Source: Halomicrobium salinisoli (GTDB taxonomy: Archaea; Halobacteriota; Halobacteria; Halobacteriales; Haloarculaceae). From it: a DNA stretch of 64,000 nucleotides. The DNA lies in NCBI RefSeq assembly GCF_020405185.1, contig NZ_CP084463.1:2170001-2234000 (forward strand). The letters are read 5' to 3'. The notes under the pieces are model-generated. The model saw only the letters and a list, made by a program, of their open reading frames with translations, searched no databases and was not told the DNA's origin. Shown here piece after piece: positions 49,228 through 56,813 of this stretch. How positions within the stretch are numbered: position 1 is the first letter of the stretch; every line of letters begins with the position of its first letter. Position numbers and translations under genes: made by a program.

Positions 49228-50337
49228 TCAGTCGATCACGTCTTTCACCGTGGCGTCGGTCATGAGTTCGGGGAGGATCGTCCGCGCGAACTCGAGGAAG
49301 ACGACGAGGACGATCGGTCCGAGGAAGACCCCGTACCAGCCGAAGGCGACGGCTCCGAAGACGTAGGCCATGAGGACCAGCCCCATGTTCAGCTCGCCGG
49401 CGGAGATCCACGGCCGGACGACGAAGTCGGGGAACACGTCGACGACGATCAGCGTCGCCAGGAAGAAGACCACGGGGAACCACAGCGGGGTGCCCCCGGT
49501 CGCGGCGCGGTAGGCCAGAAAGCCCGCCATCGGGAAGTAGACCAGTTTGATGCCGACGGCCGGGACGAGCGTCATGACCCCCGTCGCCATCGCCAGCAGG
49601 AAGACGTAGGGGATCGTGACGCCCTCGGGCGCCACGAACTGCAGCGCGTAGTAGTTCGCGCCGGCGATCACGGCCGTGAGCACCACCAGGACGAGGTTGC
49701 CCCAGTAGATGTGTTCGAGCTCCCCGTCGACGGTCGACAGGACGGAGATGACGCTGGGCTGGTCGTCGAAGGTCCTGCCGGCCCAGTCGGCGATGTCGTC
49801 GTCGTACAGGAGCAGGTAGTAGGCGACCACCACCATGACGAAGACGTCGGTGACGAGCCCCAGAATCACCGGCCCGTACTGGAACAGCGGATCGAGCGCC
49901 GAGCCGAGGCCGCCGCCGGCGAGCGCGCCGCCACCGCCGTTCGCCGTCCCGTCCAGCAGCCTCCCCTGCTCCAGCGCCTCGATGATGCCGACGTACGGCT
50001 GGAAGATCGATCCGTACTCGGAGAGCTGGTGGGTGGCGAGAAAGGCCTGCACATCGTAGGCCACCCGATAGATCGCGAGCGCGAGGACGCCGAGCATCGG
50101 GACGCCGACGAGCAGCAGCGTCGCCGTCGCGGCGATTCGCGAGTCCTCGACGTCCGAGCCGCCGGGGTCGTCGATGAACCGCGCGATGCGGACGTACGCC
50201 GGTCGGACGGCGTAGTAGAGGAAGAGCCCGAAGACGAGGCCGCCCAGGACGGTCCACAGGGTGTAGACCACCACGGCGACGAGCAGGACGCCGGCGACCC
50301 ACCAGAGGATCCGCGTGCTCCGCTCGTCCAGATCCAT
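49228..50337 (-). CDS. AI-2E family transporter (TqsA/PerM-like), paralogue 1
   Basis: This 369-residue protein has about eight transmembrane helices and the family pattern: an N-terminal pair (ILWWVAGVLLVAVVVYTLWTVLGGLVFGLFLYYAVRPAYVRIARF), a long extracellular-like segment, and a C-terminal half with VTIPYVFLLAMATGVMTLVPAVGIKLVYFPMAGFLAYR, WFPVVFFLATLIVVDVFPDFVVRPWI and MAYVFGAVAFGWYGVFLGPIVLVVFLEFARTILP. The substrate is unknown; the family includes an autoinducer-2 exporter. The start is the ATG at 50337. A second copy is at 61052. Confidence 0.87.
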   Translation of the reverse strand: MDLDERSTRILWWVAGVLLVAVVVYTLWTVLGGLVFGLFLYYAVRPAYVRIARFIDDPGGSDVEDSRIAATATLLLVGVPMLGVLALAIYRVAYDVQAFLATHQLSEYGSIFQPYVGIIEALEQGRLLDGTANGGGGALAGGGLGSALDPLFQYGPVILGLVTDVFVMVVVAYYLLLYDDDIADWAGRTFDDQPSVISVLSTVDGELEHIYWGNLVLVVLTAVIAGANYYALQFVAPEGVTIPYVFLLAMATGVMTLVPAVGIKLVYFPMAGFLAYRAATGGTPLWFPVVFFLATLIVVDVFPDFVVRPWISAGELNMGLVLMAYVFGAVAFGWYGVFLGPIVLVVFLEFARTILPELMTDATVKDVID

Positions 50338-50436
50338 CCCCTCGGACTTGGGCGTCGCGACCGGTAAAGAGCGCCCCTGCAACGTCCGGTCACCGGGGGT
50401 GCCGTCGGGAACTGCCGGACCCCGCCGCAGGCCCCC

Positions 50437-51963
50437 TCAGAACTCCCGCCGGACCCATCCCGAGGCGCCGCGGGGGCGGGGCTCGCGCCGCTCGCGGGGC
50501 TGGACGTCGCCGTTCCCGTCGATCATGCGGGCGACGACCGTGTGGCTCCCCTCGGGCGGGTCGTACTCCAGGGCCCACTGGCGCCAGGCGTCGTCGGCGC
50601 GGACGTCGTCGTGGACTTCCGAGAGCGACTCCGAGAGGCGCGCCTCGCGCCAGGTGTCGCCGCCGTCGACGGAGACCTCGACCGCCGAGACGCCGCGCGT
50701 GCCGCCGTAGGCGCGTCCGCCGACCAGGCGTCGCCCGCCGTCGCGGTCGACGGCGGTCTCGATCTTGGCGATCGGAACGACCTCCCCGGTCCCCTGCCAG
50801 CCCCGCTGCTCCCAGTAACCGTCGGCGTCCTCGTTCAGGAACTCGATCTCGGTGAGCCACTTGACGTTGATCTCGCCCCAGTGGCCCGGCACGAGCGTCC
50901 GCAGCGGGAACCCGTGGCCGCGCGGCAGGAGCTTGCCGTTCATCCCGTAGGCCAGCAGGCTGTCCCGCAGCGCCTCGATCGGGAACACCTGGAAGTAGCC
51001 GTCGGCGGCGTGGAGCCGGACGCAGCCGCAATCGCTGTCCGGGCCCGCGCGTTCGAGGAGGTGATCGACGCTCGTCCCCGTCCAGAGTGCGGTGTCCATC
51101 TTGCTCCCATCGAGGGGGTCGCTGACGCAGCGCAGCGTGACGAAGCGCTGCTCGGCGGGCAGGTCGAGGACGCCCTCGTAGTCGAGCGTGAACGCCTCGT
51201 CGACCGCGCCGGTGACCGACAGCGACCACTCCTCGGCCGTGAGGTCGGGGTCGACGGCGTTGATGTCCACCTCGTAGAAGCGGTCGCTGACCAGCGGCGG
51301 GAGTTCGGGCTCGTCGATCGACTGCGCTTCGACGTCGGCCAGCGCGGCCTCGGCGGTCTCGGAATCCACGTTGGGACCGCGCACGTCGGGCGCCTCCTCG
51401 GCGGTGGCGTCGGGAGCGGCGCGCTCGCCGGCGAGGTAGCCCGCACCGGCGATACCGACCGCGGCGCCGAGCGTCGTCACGGCGCGGCGGCGCTTCGAGG
51501 ACAGCGGCGCGGGCCCGCCCAGTCGCGACGCGAGGCCCGGACTGACTGCGCCGCCGAGGACGACCAGCGCCGCCGGAGCGGCCGCGCCGACGGCGACGAG
51601 CGGAGCCCCCGACGCGGCGACGGCCAGCGTCCAGGTGAGCGCCCCGGTCAGCACCGGCGGCGCGGCGCGGTTGCCGGTGACGGCTCTGGCGTACAGTGCG
51701 ACGCGAGCGGCGACCGCCACCGCCGCGACGACCAGAACGACGGCCATCACGTAGTTGAGCTGCTGGGCCAGGTCGCCGAGCGTGGCGATGGCGAGCGCGA
51801 GCGCCTCGCCGGGAACCATCCGGGAGACGGCCCGCTCGACGGGCGACGCGACGAACGACGGCCGCGGCCCGGCGACCGCGTAGGAGCCGCTGACGGCCGC
51901 CACGCCGGCGAGGAGCGCCAGGGCGTCGTCCCTGTCGGGACGGAACCGTGCGAGTGAGGACAT
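50437..51963 (-). CDS. Membrane-anchored sulfite-oxidase-family molybdoenzyme
   Basis: This 508-residue protein has several N-terminal hydrophobic segments (residues about 15-180) and then a sulfite-oxidase-like molybdopterin domain: LPPLVSDRFYEVDINAVDPDLTAEEWSLSVTGAVD, FVTLRCVSDPLDGSKMDTALWTGTSVDHLLERAG (Mo-coordinating Cys near residue 273), GHGFPLRTLVPGHWGEINVKWLTEIEFL and the dimerisation-like SAVEVSVDGGDTWREARLSE. It may face the cell exterior. The likely substrate is sulfite or another oxo-compound. Start ATG 51963. Confidence 0.87.
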   Translation of the reverse strand: MSSLARFRPDRDDALALLAGVAAVSGSYAVAGPRPSFVASPVERAVSRMVPGEALALAIATLGDLAQQLNYVMAVVLVVAAVAVAARVALYARAVTGNRAAPPVLTGALTWTLAVAASGAPLVAVGAAAPAALVVLGGAVSPGLASRLGGPAPLSSKRRRAVTTLGAAVGIAGAGYLAGERAAPDATAEEAPDVRGPNVDSETAEAALADVEAQSIDEPELPPLVSDRFYEVDINAVDPDLTAEEWSLSVTGAVDEAFTLDYEGVLDLPAEQRFVTLRCVSDPLDGSKMDTALWTGTSVDHLLERAGPDSDCGCVRLHAADGYFQVFPIEALRDSLLAYGMNGKLLPRGHGFPLRTLVPGHWGEINVKWLTEIEFLNEDADGYWEQRGWQGTGEVVPIAKIETAVDRDGGRRLVGGRAYGGTRGVSAVEVSVDGGDTWREARLSESLSEVHDDVRADDAWRQWALEYDPPEGSHTVVARMIDGNGDVQPRERREPRPRGASGWVRREF

Positions 51964-52118
51964 GTGCGGTGCCTGGGACGAACCGCACTTAGCCGTTTTT
52001 CGGACTCCGTTCCAAATTCCGCCCGAGAGGGTTCCGAAGCCGCGGCTCGATGGCCCGTGCCCGTCGACCTGAGTGCCCCGCCGACAGTCTCAAGCCCCCG
52101 GCGACCGGACGCTCGCCC

Positions 52119-52238
52119 ATGAGCGACGGCGGCGGTCGGCCGTGCCCGATGTGCGAGCGCCAGATGTACCACCGCCACTGCAAGTACGTCTGCCCGGAGC
52201 ACGGCGTGGTCTTCGACTGCGCGGACACCTTCTACTGA
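52119..52238 (+). CDS. Tiny zinc-finger protein (HVO_2523-like)
   Basis: The 39-residue micro-protein MSDGGGRPCPMCERQMYHRHCKYVCPEHGVVFDCADTFY has C-x2-C, H-x-x-C, C-x-x-H and a late Cys, a compact zinc site. I recognise it as the HVO_2523-like group of haloarchaeal zinc-finger micro-proteins. A TATA-like TCTCAAG lies about 30 bp upstream. Its stop overlaps the 3' end of the convergent TVP38 gene by 7 bp. Confidence 0.75.
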   Translation: MSDGGGRPCPMCERQMYHRHCKYVCPEHGVVFDCADTFY

Positions 52239-52897
52239 CTCGCTTCGCCCGGCTGCCCCGCGCTGACGTGGCGGTAGACCGGTCCGGCGACGAGGAGCAC
52301 GGCCACGGCGAACGACGCCAGCAGGACGTGGACGCCGGCGTCGAGGCCCGACAGCGCCAGCCGCCGCATCGACGCCCCCGCGAGCACCTCGACGAACACC
52401 CACGGGATCTCGCCGACGAACGTCCCCGCGAGGTAGGCCCGCAGCGACACGCCCGAGAGCCCGGCGCCGTAGGAGACGGGATCCGCCGGCAGCGGCGAGA
52501 GCCGGGCGGCGAGCACGCCCCGGGTCGCCCCCGTCACCTCGACGACGCGCCGGCCGGCGTCGTTGAGCCGGCCGAACAGCCCTCCGGCCGTCCCGACGCG
52601 CCGCGCGAACAGGAACGGCGGAACGCAGGTCAGCACCGCTCCGGCCAGCGCCACCGGCACGCCGTAGGTCAGCCCGAGCACGTACCCGACCAGCGCCGAG
52701 ATGGGGCTGATCGGCCAGGCGAACAGCGGCCGGACCAGATAGAGGACGGCCAGCGCACCACCGAACAGCAGCGGTCGCTCGGAAAGCCCGGCGACCGCCT
52801 CGAGAATCTGCCGCGGCGAGAGCAGCAGCGTCGCGACGACGGCGACGGTCACGACCACGCCGGTCGCGACCAGCTGGCGTCGCGTGAGCCGATCCAT
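52232..52897 (-). CDS. TVP38/TMEM64 (SNARE-associated, DedA-like) membrane protein
   Basis: This 221-residue membrane protein has the SNARE-assoc/VTT pattern: LTRRQLVATGVVVTVAVVATLLL, the long loop with FAWPISPISALVGYVLGLTYGVPVALAGAVLTCVPPFLFARRVG, RLSPLPADPVSYGAGLSGVSLRAYLAGTFVGEIPWVFVEVLAG and a final helix. The F/G-x-x-x-P-x-x-P-x2-x3-G motif and proline-rich re-entrant hairpin fit lipid-scramblase-like proteins. Start ATG 52897. Confidence 0.85.
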   Translation of the reverse strand: MDRLTRRQLVATGVVVTVAVVATLLLSPRQILEAVAGLSERPLLFGGALAVLYLVRPLFAWPISPISALVGYVLGLTYGVPVALAGAVLTCVPPFLFARRVGTAGGLFGRLNDAGRRVVEVTGATRGVLAARLSPLPADPVSYGAGLSGVSLRAYLAGTFVGEIPWVFVEVLAGASMRRLALSGLDAGVHVLLASFAVAVLLVAGPVYRHVSAGQPGEASQ

Positions 52898-53222
52898 CAC
52901 GCCAAGAGGTGCACTACGCCGACAAACCTCTTGTGGTCGCTCGGAACCGGAGCCGCGGCCGACGGATGTACTGTGGTCAGAAGCTTCCACCTGCTAGTGG
53001 ATGATCGATCAACCACCGTGGGTGGGGCTGAAAGGGGCGAGCAGTTCGACGAAGACAGGCGACGCAAGCACCGCAGGGAGGAACGACCGAGGAGCGCAGC
53101 GAGCCTCTCGAGTCGAACTGCTCGGGGCTTTCAGGCTGTTTCACACGGGAACGGCTACAGCGTCGGAGACGAGTTCTCCTAGCCCCGGAACGCTTAATCC
53201 GGCCGACGACGACGCTTCGCGC
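52898..53222. other. Gene-free region with long hairpin
   Basis: It contains a short CCACC/GGTGG stem (53013-53025), then a 61-nt loop flanked by 23-nt arms 53028-53050 and 53112-53134. The right half holds the promoter of the DUF5830 gene (CGCTTAATCC, 53190-53199). The plus-strand reading frame across it joins the DUF5830 gene but its early part is unconvincing. Confidence 0.5.
53028..53134 (+). ncRNA. Candidate structured RNA: 23-bp-arm hairpin
   Basis: The arms CTGAAAGGGGCGAGCAGTTC (then GAC) and their complement at 53112-53134 match at 20 of 23 positions; the only mismatches are GGG opposite GGG at the same place. The 61-nt loop contains a second possible stem. There is no coding sense. 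It could be a small RNA, a leader of the next gene, or a palindromic repeat; only the structure is seen. Confidence 0.4.
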
Positions 53223-53582
53223 GTGACGGACGAGCGCGTCGAGCTGGGGATCGAGCTGCTGGCCCACCTCGAACACGCCGAGCTGTCGGTCGCGGAGGCC
53301 ATCGACCGGATCGAGGCGGTGACGACCAACCCCCAGCTCCAGCGCGAGATCCTCGAGGCCGCCGAGCAGCGGGGGATCATCGAGCGCTCCGGCGGGACCG
53401 TCGAGCCGACGGCCTCTGGCACGTACGTGAGCTTCGAGAGCGACGTGGTCGTCAAGGAGGGCGAGTTCGACTGCGAGCGCTGCGGCGCCGGCATCTCGGA
53501 GGGCCACTTCGTCACCTTCGACGACGACGAGGTGGGGCCCTACGGGTCGACGTGCATCAGAAAGGTCCTCGGGCGGGAATAG
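53223..53582 (+). CDS. DUF5830 family haloarchaeal protein
   Basis: This 119-residue protein begins VTDERVELGIELLAHLEHAELSVAEAIDRIEAVTTNPQLQREILEAAEQRGIIERSGGTVEPT, a winged-helix-like N-terminus, and ends with a zinc-finger-like EFDCERCGAGISEGHFVTFDDDEVGPYGSTCIRKVLG (C-x2-C, H and C). Start GTG 53223 with a TATA-like CGCTTAATCC about 24-33 bp upstream. An in-frame ORF extends to 53001 but the extra part encodes the hairpin region. Confidence 0.72.
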   Translation: MTDERVELGIELLAHLEHAELSVAEAIDRIEAVTTNPQLQREILEAAEQRGIIERSGGTVEPTASGTYVSFESDVVVKEGEFDCERCGAGISEGHFVTFDDDEVGPYGSTCIRKVLGRE

Positions 53583-53607
53583 GAGCCGGTCCGGTGTACG
53601 GGGTGGT

Positions 53608-54705
53608 CTACCGGCCCTGGCGGAGCTCCTTGATGAGCTGCTTGACGGTCTGCTGCTGGCGTTCGAGGAGTTCGTTCTGGCGCTGGACGGCCTCGGTCAG
53701 TTCGGCCAGTTGCTCCTCGACGGCCGCGAGGTCGTCGTCGCGGTCCGTGGGTCGCTGGGTGGTCTCGGCGGTGCCGGTCCCGCCGCCGGCGGAGCGACTC
53801 CGGTCGGCGGACGCGGCCGTCGCGCGGTCGTCCGAGCGCGAGTCGGCGTTCCCAGCGCCGCCCGCGTTCGCGCTCGACCACTCGCTCTCCGCCCGCGGCT
53901 GTCCGCCCTCCTCGCCGGCGGGACGCTCTCGGGCCTCCTGCTCGGGTGCCGAGTCCGCCTGGGTCCCGTCGTCGCCGCCGACCAGGGGATCGATGTCGGC
54001 GTCGAGCCCGAGGCCGCGCGAGGACTCGGACTGGTCTGCCGTGGACTCGCCGTCGTCGCCCTCGTCGTCCGTCTCGAGGGCGCGGTTGAGTTCGTCGAGC
54101 GAGCCGACGCCGTGGTACTCGAAGAGGGCCTCCTCCAGGGTCTTGCGCAGCAGCGCCGCCTGGTCGTTGGGCGCCTTGATCCGCTCTGGGCGGCCGTCGA
54201 CCGCCAGCACGACGGCGGTGGCGACGCTGCCGTCCTCGAAGTGCAGCCCGGTCACGTCGTCGTAGGCGAAGGCCTCGTAGTCGCCGTCCCAGGTGTACTC
54301 GCCGACGTGCTTGAGCATGCGCTGGTCGGCGACGGCCAGCGTCAGTTCGCTGAAGCGGAACACGCCCGCGAGCCCCTCGTCGGGTTCGATGACGCCGTTG
54401 ACCCGCAGCGCGCTCTCGAGCAGCCGTTCGAGGACGGGATCGGCGCGGTTACCCGGCACGGAGAACTCCCGCTTGCCGTCGACGTAGGTCAGCGAGAACG
54501 TCGTCTTGCGCCGGCCCGCCGAGACCGACAGCCGCTCGAAGTCGTGCGGGTACTCGGAGACGTCTTCGTCGCTGAGCAGTCCCTCACCCCTGTAGATGAG
54601 CGTCCGCGTCGGGGTAAAACAGAGCGTGTCCTCGTCCCCGAGGCTCACCCCTGCCTGCACCTCCTCGTCCCCGAGCGCGTCCTGGACGAGGTCTGGTATC
54701 TCCAT
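53608..54705 (-). CDS. Haloarchaeal protein with PH-like N-terminus and C-terminal coiled coil
   Basis: This 365-residue protein has two PH-like beta domains (residues about 1-205: LCFTPTRTLIYRGEGLLSDEDVSEYPHDFERLSVSAGRRKTTFSLTYVDG... and LTLAVADQRMLKHVGEYTWDGDYEAFAYDDVTGLHFEDGSVATAVVLAVDG), an acidic low-complexity linker (residues about 215-320), and a C-terminal coiled coil (LAAVEEQLAELTEAVQRQNELLERQQQTVKQLIKELRQ). It resembles the haloarchaeal DUF7115 proteins. A TATA-like TTTAAGCC (54731-54738, minus) is 26-33 bp before the ATG at 54705. Confidence 0.7.
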   Translation of the reverse strand: MEIPDLVQDALGDEEVQAGVSLGDEDTLCFTPTRTLIYRGEGLLSDEDVSEYPHDFERLSVSAGRRKTTFSLTYVDGKREFSVPGNRADPVLERLLESALRVNGVIEPDEGLAGVFRFSELTLAVADQRMLKHVGEYTWDGDYEAFAYDDVTGLHFEDGSVATAVVLAVDGRPERIKAPNDQAALLRKTLEEALFEYHGVGSLDELNRALETDDEGDDGESTADQSESSRGLGLDADIDPLVGGDDGTQADSAPEQEARERPAGEEGGQPRAESEWSSANAGGAGNADSRSDDRATAASADRSRSAGGGTGTAETTQRPTDRDDDLAAVEEQLAELTEAVQRQNELLERQQQTVKQLIKELRQGR

Positions 54706-54817
54706 GGTGGGCACGTACTCGTGATGTGGCTTAAATCCGCGGGTGCCAGAGGGTGCCAGCCCCGGCGGAGATGAGAACCTTCAAGGCCACCTCCGGGCAA
54801 CGATAGGGTGCACACGA

Positions 54818-54960
54818 GCCCGGGTGGCTTAGCTGGACATAGCGCCGCACTCATAGGGTCGTCAGACCTGCGCGGCACCATCCGGCATGACCGGTGGGCG
54901 CTCGTCACGCCTGCGACCTGGGTCATGCGGAGATCGAGGGTTCGGAGCCCTCCCCGGGCA
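54818..54960 (+). tRNA. tRNA-Met (elongator, anticodon CAT) with intron
   Basis: The acceptor stem GCCCGGG (54818-54824) pairs with CCCGGGC (54953-54959), discriminator A54960. The anticodon stem CCGCA/TGCGG is interrupted: loop C-T-CAT-A (54850-54855) is followed by a 69-nt intron (54856-54924) and A54925, that is, the canonical 37/38 position. Removing the intron restores a 7-nt loop with anticodon CAT. Haloarchaeal elongator tRNA-Met is known to carry such an intron. The T-arm GAGGGTTCGGAGCCCTC is intact. Copies of the 3' end occur at about 55089-55118. Confidence 0.93.
54856..54924 (+). other. tRNA-Met intron (69 nt)
   Basis: The intron begins after A37 (GGGTCGTCAGACCTGCGCGG) and ends at GACCTGGGTC before A38. 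A bulge-helix-bulge for the splicing endonuclease can form from exon CTCATA and the intron ends. Some tRNA introns guide 2'-O-methylation (C/D box); I did not find clear C and D boxes here. Confidence 0.85.
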
Positions 54961-55691
54961 TTTTCCAAGTCGCCACGAACGCCAGTGAGTGGCGACGCCG
55001 TGAAATGCCCCGGTGGGCGACGAACCCGTAGGCCTTGGCGAGCGTAGCGAGCCAAGGCTCGGAAGACGAACGAAGTGAGTCTTCCGGTGGTTCGGAGCCC
55101 GACGGCCCTCCCCGGGCACTTCTCCACAATCACGAATCGCGAGCGACAGCGAGCGTCGAGTGTTTGCTGCGAGAACGTGTCGGGGAGGGCGGAGAACCCG
55201 TAGGTCCTGCGCGAGCGCCAGCGACCCGAGGCTCGGAAGACGAGCGGTGCGCGGTTCGAAGCGTAGCGAGAACCGCAGTAAGCGAACGGCGAAGCCGATA
55301 GAGAGACACCAAAGGCGTCTCACGAAACCCGCAGAATACAATTTGCGTATGGACCCCCCTCGTGTCCGTGAATCCCGGAACCTTGACGTGAAGGGCAGAC
55401 CGTTCGGGCGAGGGATCTCGTCTTCGTGTCGTAGTTGAGACGGTCAACCAACCGTTCTTATTAGAATACTTCCTCGACTTCCTCAACTATCGTCCTCGAT
55501 GGGCTCATCTCCCGAAGTTAGTCCAGCCGTCTGACGGCCCGCCCCTCGCGCAGTACGTGAATCCGACGCTTCGTTAACGCCGCTTCAGGGACGCAGGGCG
55601 ACTCGTTCAGAGTGTATGATAACGTTAAATATTATTGAGGAGTCTGATATCTTCCAATTATCTTTTAATATCCACTCACATCATCTATCCC
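54961..55691. other. tRNA-Met 3'-end repeat field and AT-rich junction
   Basis: The gene-free stretch holds repeats of the tRNA-Met T-arm/acceptor: GGTTCGGAGCCC (55089-55100) and CCCTCCCCGGGCA (55106-55118, identical to 54948-54960). Hairpins CCTTGGC/GCCAAGG (55033-55057), GGAAGAC/GTCTTCC (55061-55085) and a GCGGTTC/GAACCGC stem near 55249-55275 follow. From about 55440 the DNA becomes AT-rich and leads into the next gene. ORFs across the field are not convincing. Confidence 0.65.
55033..55118 (+). repeat. Hairpin pair plus tRNA-Met 3'-end copy
   Basis: Two stems, CCTTGGC gagcgtagcga GCCAAGG and GGAAGAC gaacgaagtga GTCTTCC, have the same gagcg-x-agcga-like loop found in the tRNA-Gly array. 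They are followed by a copy of the tRNA-Met 3' half, with an 8-bp insertion between T-loop and acceptor sequences. Confidence 0.75.
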
Positions 55692-56654
55692 ATGAGCAAA
55701 CTTGGTGACTGGCTGAAAAAGAGTACTGACCGGGTCCGTACTGAGGGTGCCGATGGAATTTATTGGACACTCATGTCATTCTACGGTAAAGTATTGATGA
55801 AAAGAATAAGTGAAAATACCTTCAATTATGGTGTCCCGATATTTGAGCGCGACTGGGACGTCCTCGTGATAGTAGATGCCTGTAGGGCCGATATGATGGC
55901 TGAAGTGTCTAATGAATATCCGTTTGCCTCTGACAACTCTATCGACTCAGTAGCAAGTCAAACTGGGGTTTGGCACGATCGCAACTTCGTTGATAAATAC
56001 CGGGACGAAATGAAGAACACTGCACTCATTACCAGCTGCGAGCATGCAAGTCGCCGCTTTTCTGATGATGATTTCCTTATATTCGACGAAGTACATTCCT
56101 ACACATACGACGCTGAGAATCGTGTAATGCCTGCAAGGCCGTTGACTGACCGCGCAATTTCAGTGGGAAGAGAGCACAATCCGGATCGAATGATTGTTCA
56201 TTATAAACAGCCACATTTCCCTGTTCTCCCGTGGTTGCCAGAATATGGCACCAAAACAGACGAGAAGCCTGCCAACTGGGACTCTATTCGTCAGGGGTCT
56301 ATTATCGCATATTGGCCCACAATACGGGAAGGTGACGTTTCTCTGGATGATGCCTGGACAGGACAAAAGGAGAATCTAAGATTCGTGATGGATGAAGTGG
56401 AGCTCTTGATCAATAATATCGACGCAGAAAAACTTGTCATTTCATCAGATCACGGTAACGCCTTCGGTGAATATGGATTCTACGGACATCCTGCTAATAT
56501 ACCAATCAAAGCACTTAGAGAGGTTCCTTGGTGTATCACATCAGCCAGTGACAGTGGTGAGTACACGCCCGCAAACTACGATAGAAGTAAACAAATAGAG
56601 AATGACGGATACACTCGGGATCAAATTCTGAAAGACCTCGGATACAAGATATAA
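55692..56654 (+). CDS. Alkaline-phosphatase-superfamily (sulfatase-like) protein in AT-rich DNA
   Basis: This 320-residue protein has the metal-site pattern of the superfamily: DVLVIVDACRADMMAEVSNEYPFASDN (Asp and Cys-R nucleophile position, residues about 56-62), a middle YKQPHFPVLPWLPE and the late LVISSDHGNAFGEYGFYGHP (Asp-His metal ligands). The substrate may be a phospho- or sulfo-sugar; members occur in archaeal cell-surface and glycan loci. Codon use is visibly AT-rich (many AAA, AAT, ATA codons), unlike every neighbour, and it lies just after tRNA-Met. Horizontal acquisition is likely. Start ATG 55692, chosen over an earlier frame start. Confidence 0.75.
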   Translation: MSKLGDWLKKSTDRVRTEGADGIYWTLMSFYGKVLMKRISENTFNYGVPIFERDWDVLVIVDACRADMMAEVSNEYPFASDNSIDSVASQTGVWHDRNFVDKYRDEMKNTALITSCEHASRRFSDDDFLIFDEVHSYTYDAENRVMPARPLTDRAISVGREHNPDRMIVHYKQPHFPVLPWLPEYGTKTDEKPANWDSIRQGSIIAYWPTIREGDVSLDDAWTGQKENLRFVMDEVELLINNIDAEKLVISSDHGNAFGEYGFYGHPANIPIKALREVPWCITSASDSGEYTPANYDRSKQIENDGYTRDQILKDLGYKI

Positions 56655-56813
56655 AAAATAAAATAACATAATCCTCGATACTCAACCAGGACCGGGGAGA
56701 TAAATAGATCGGTACGGGTCTACCTACACGATTTTGCGACAGCGCCCGTTCACGGTCCCGCCGACCACGTCATCAAAAAATCGCACGACCGAATCCGGGC
56801 ACGGAGACCGAAG
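56655..56813. other. AT-rich tail after the acquired gene
   Basis: The first ~40 bp (TATAAAAAATAAAATAACAT region) are very AT-rich and may act as a terminator; the GC-rich base composition returns at about 56690. No ORF is convincing. Confidence 0.5.

Noticed and set aside
54856..54924. C/D-box guide RNA inside the tRNA-Met intron
   Set aside because: The intron lacks clear C (RTGATGA) and D (CTGA) boxes in proper spacing.
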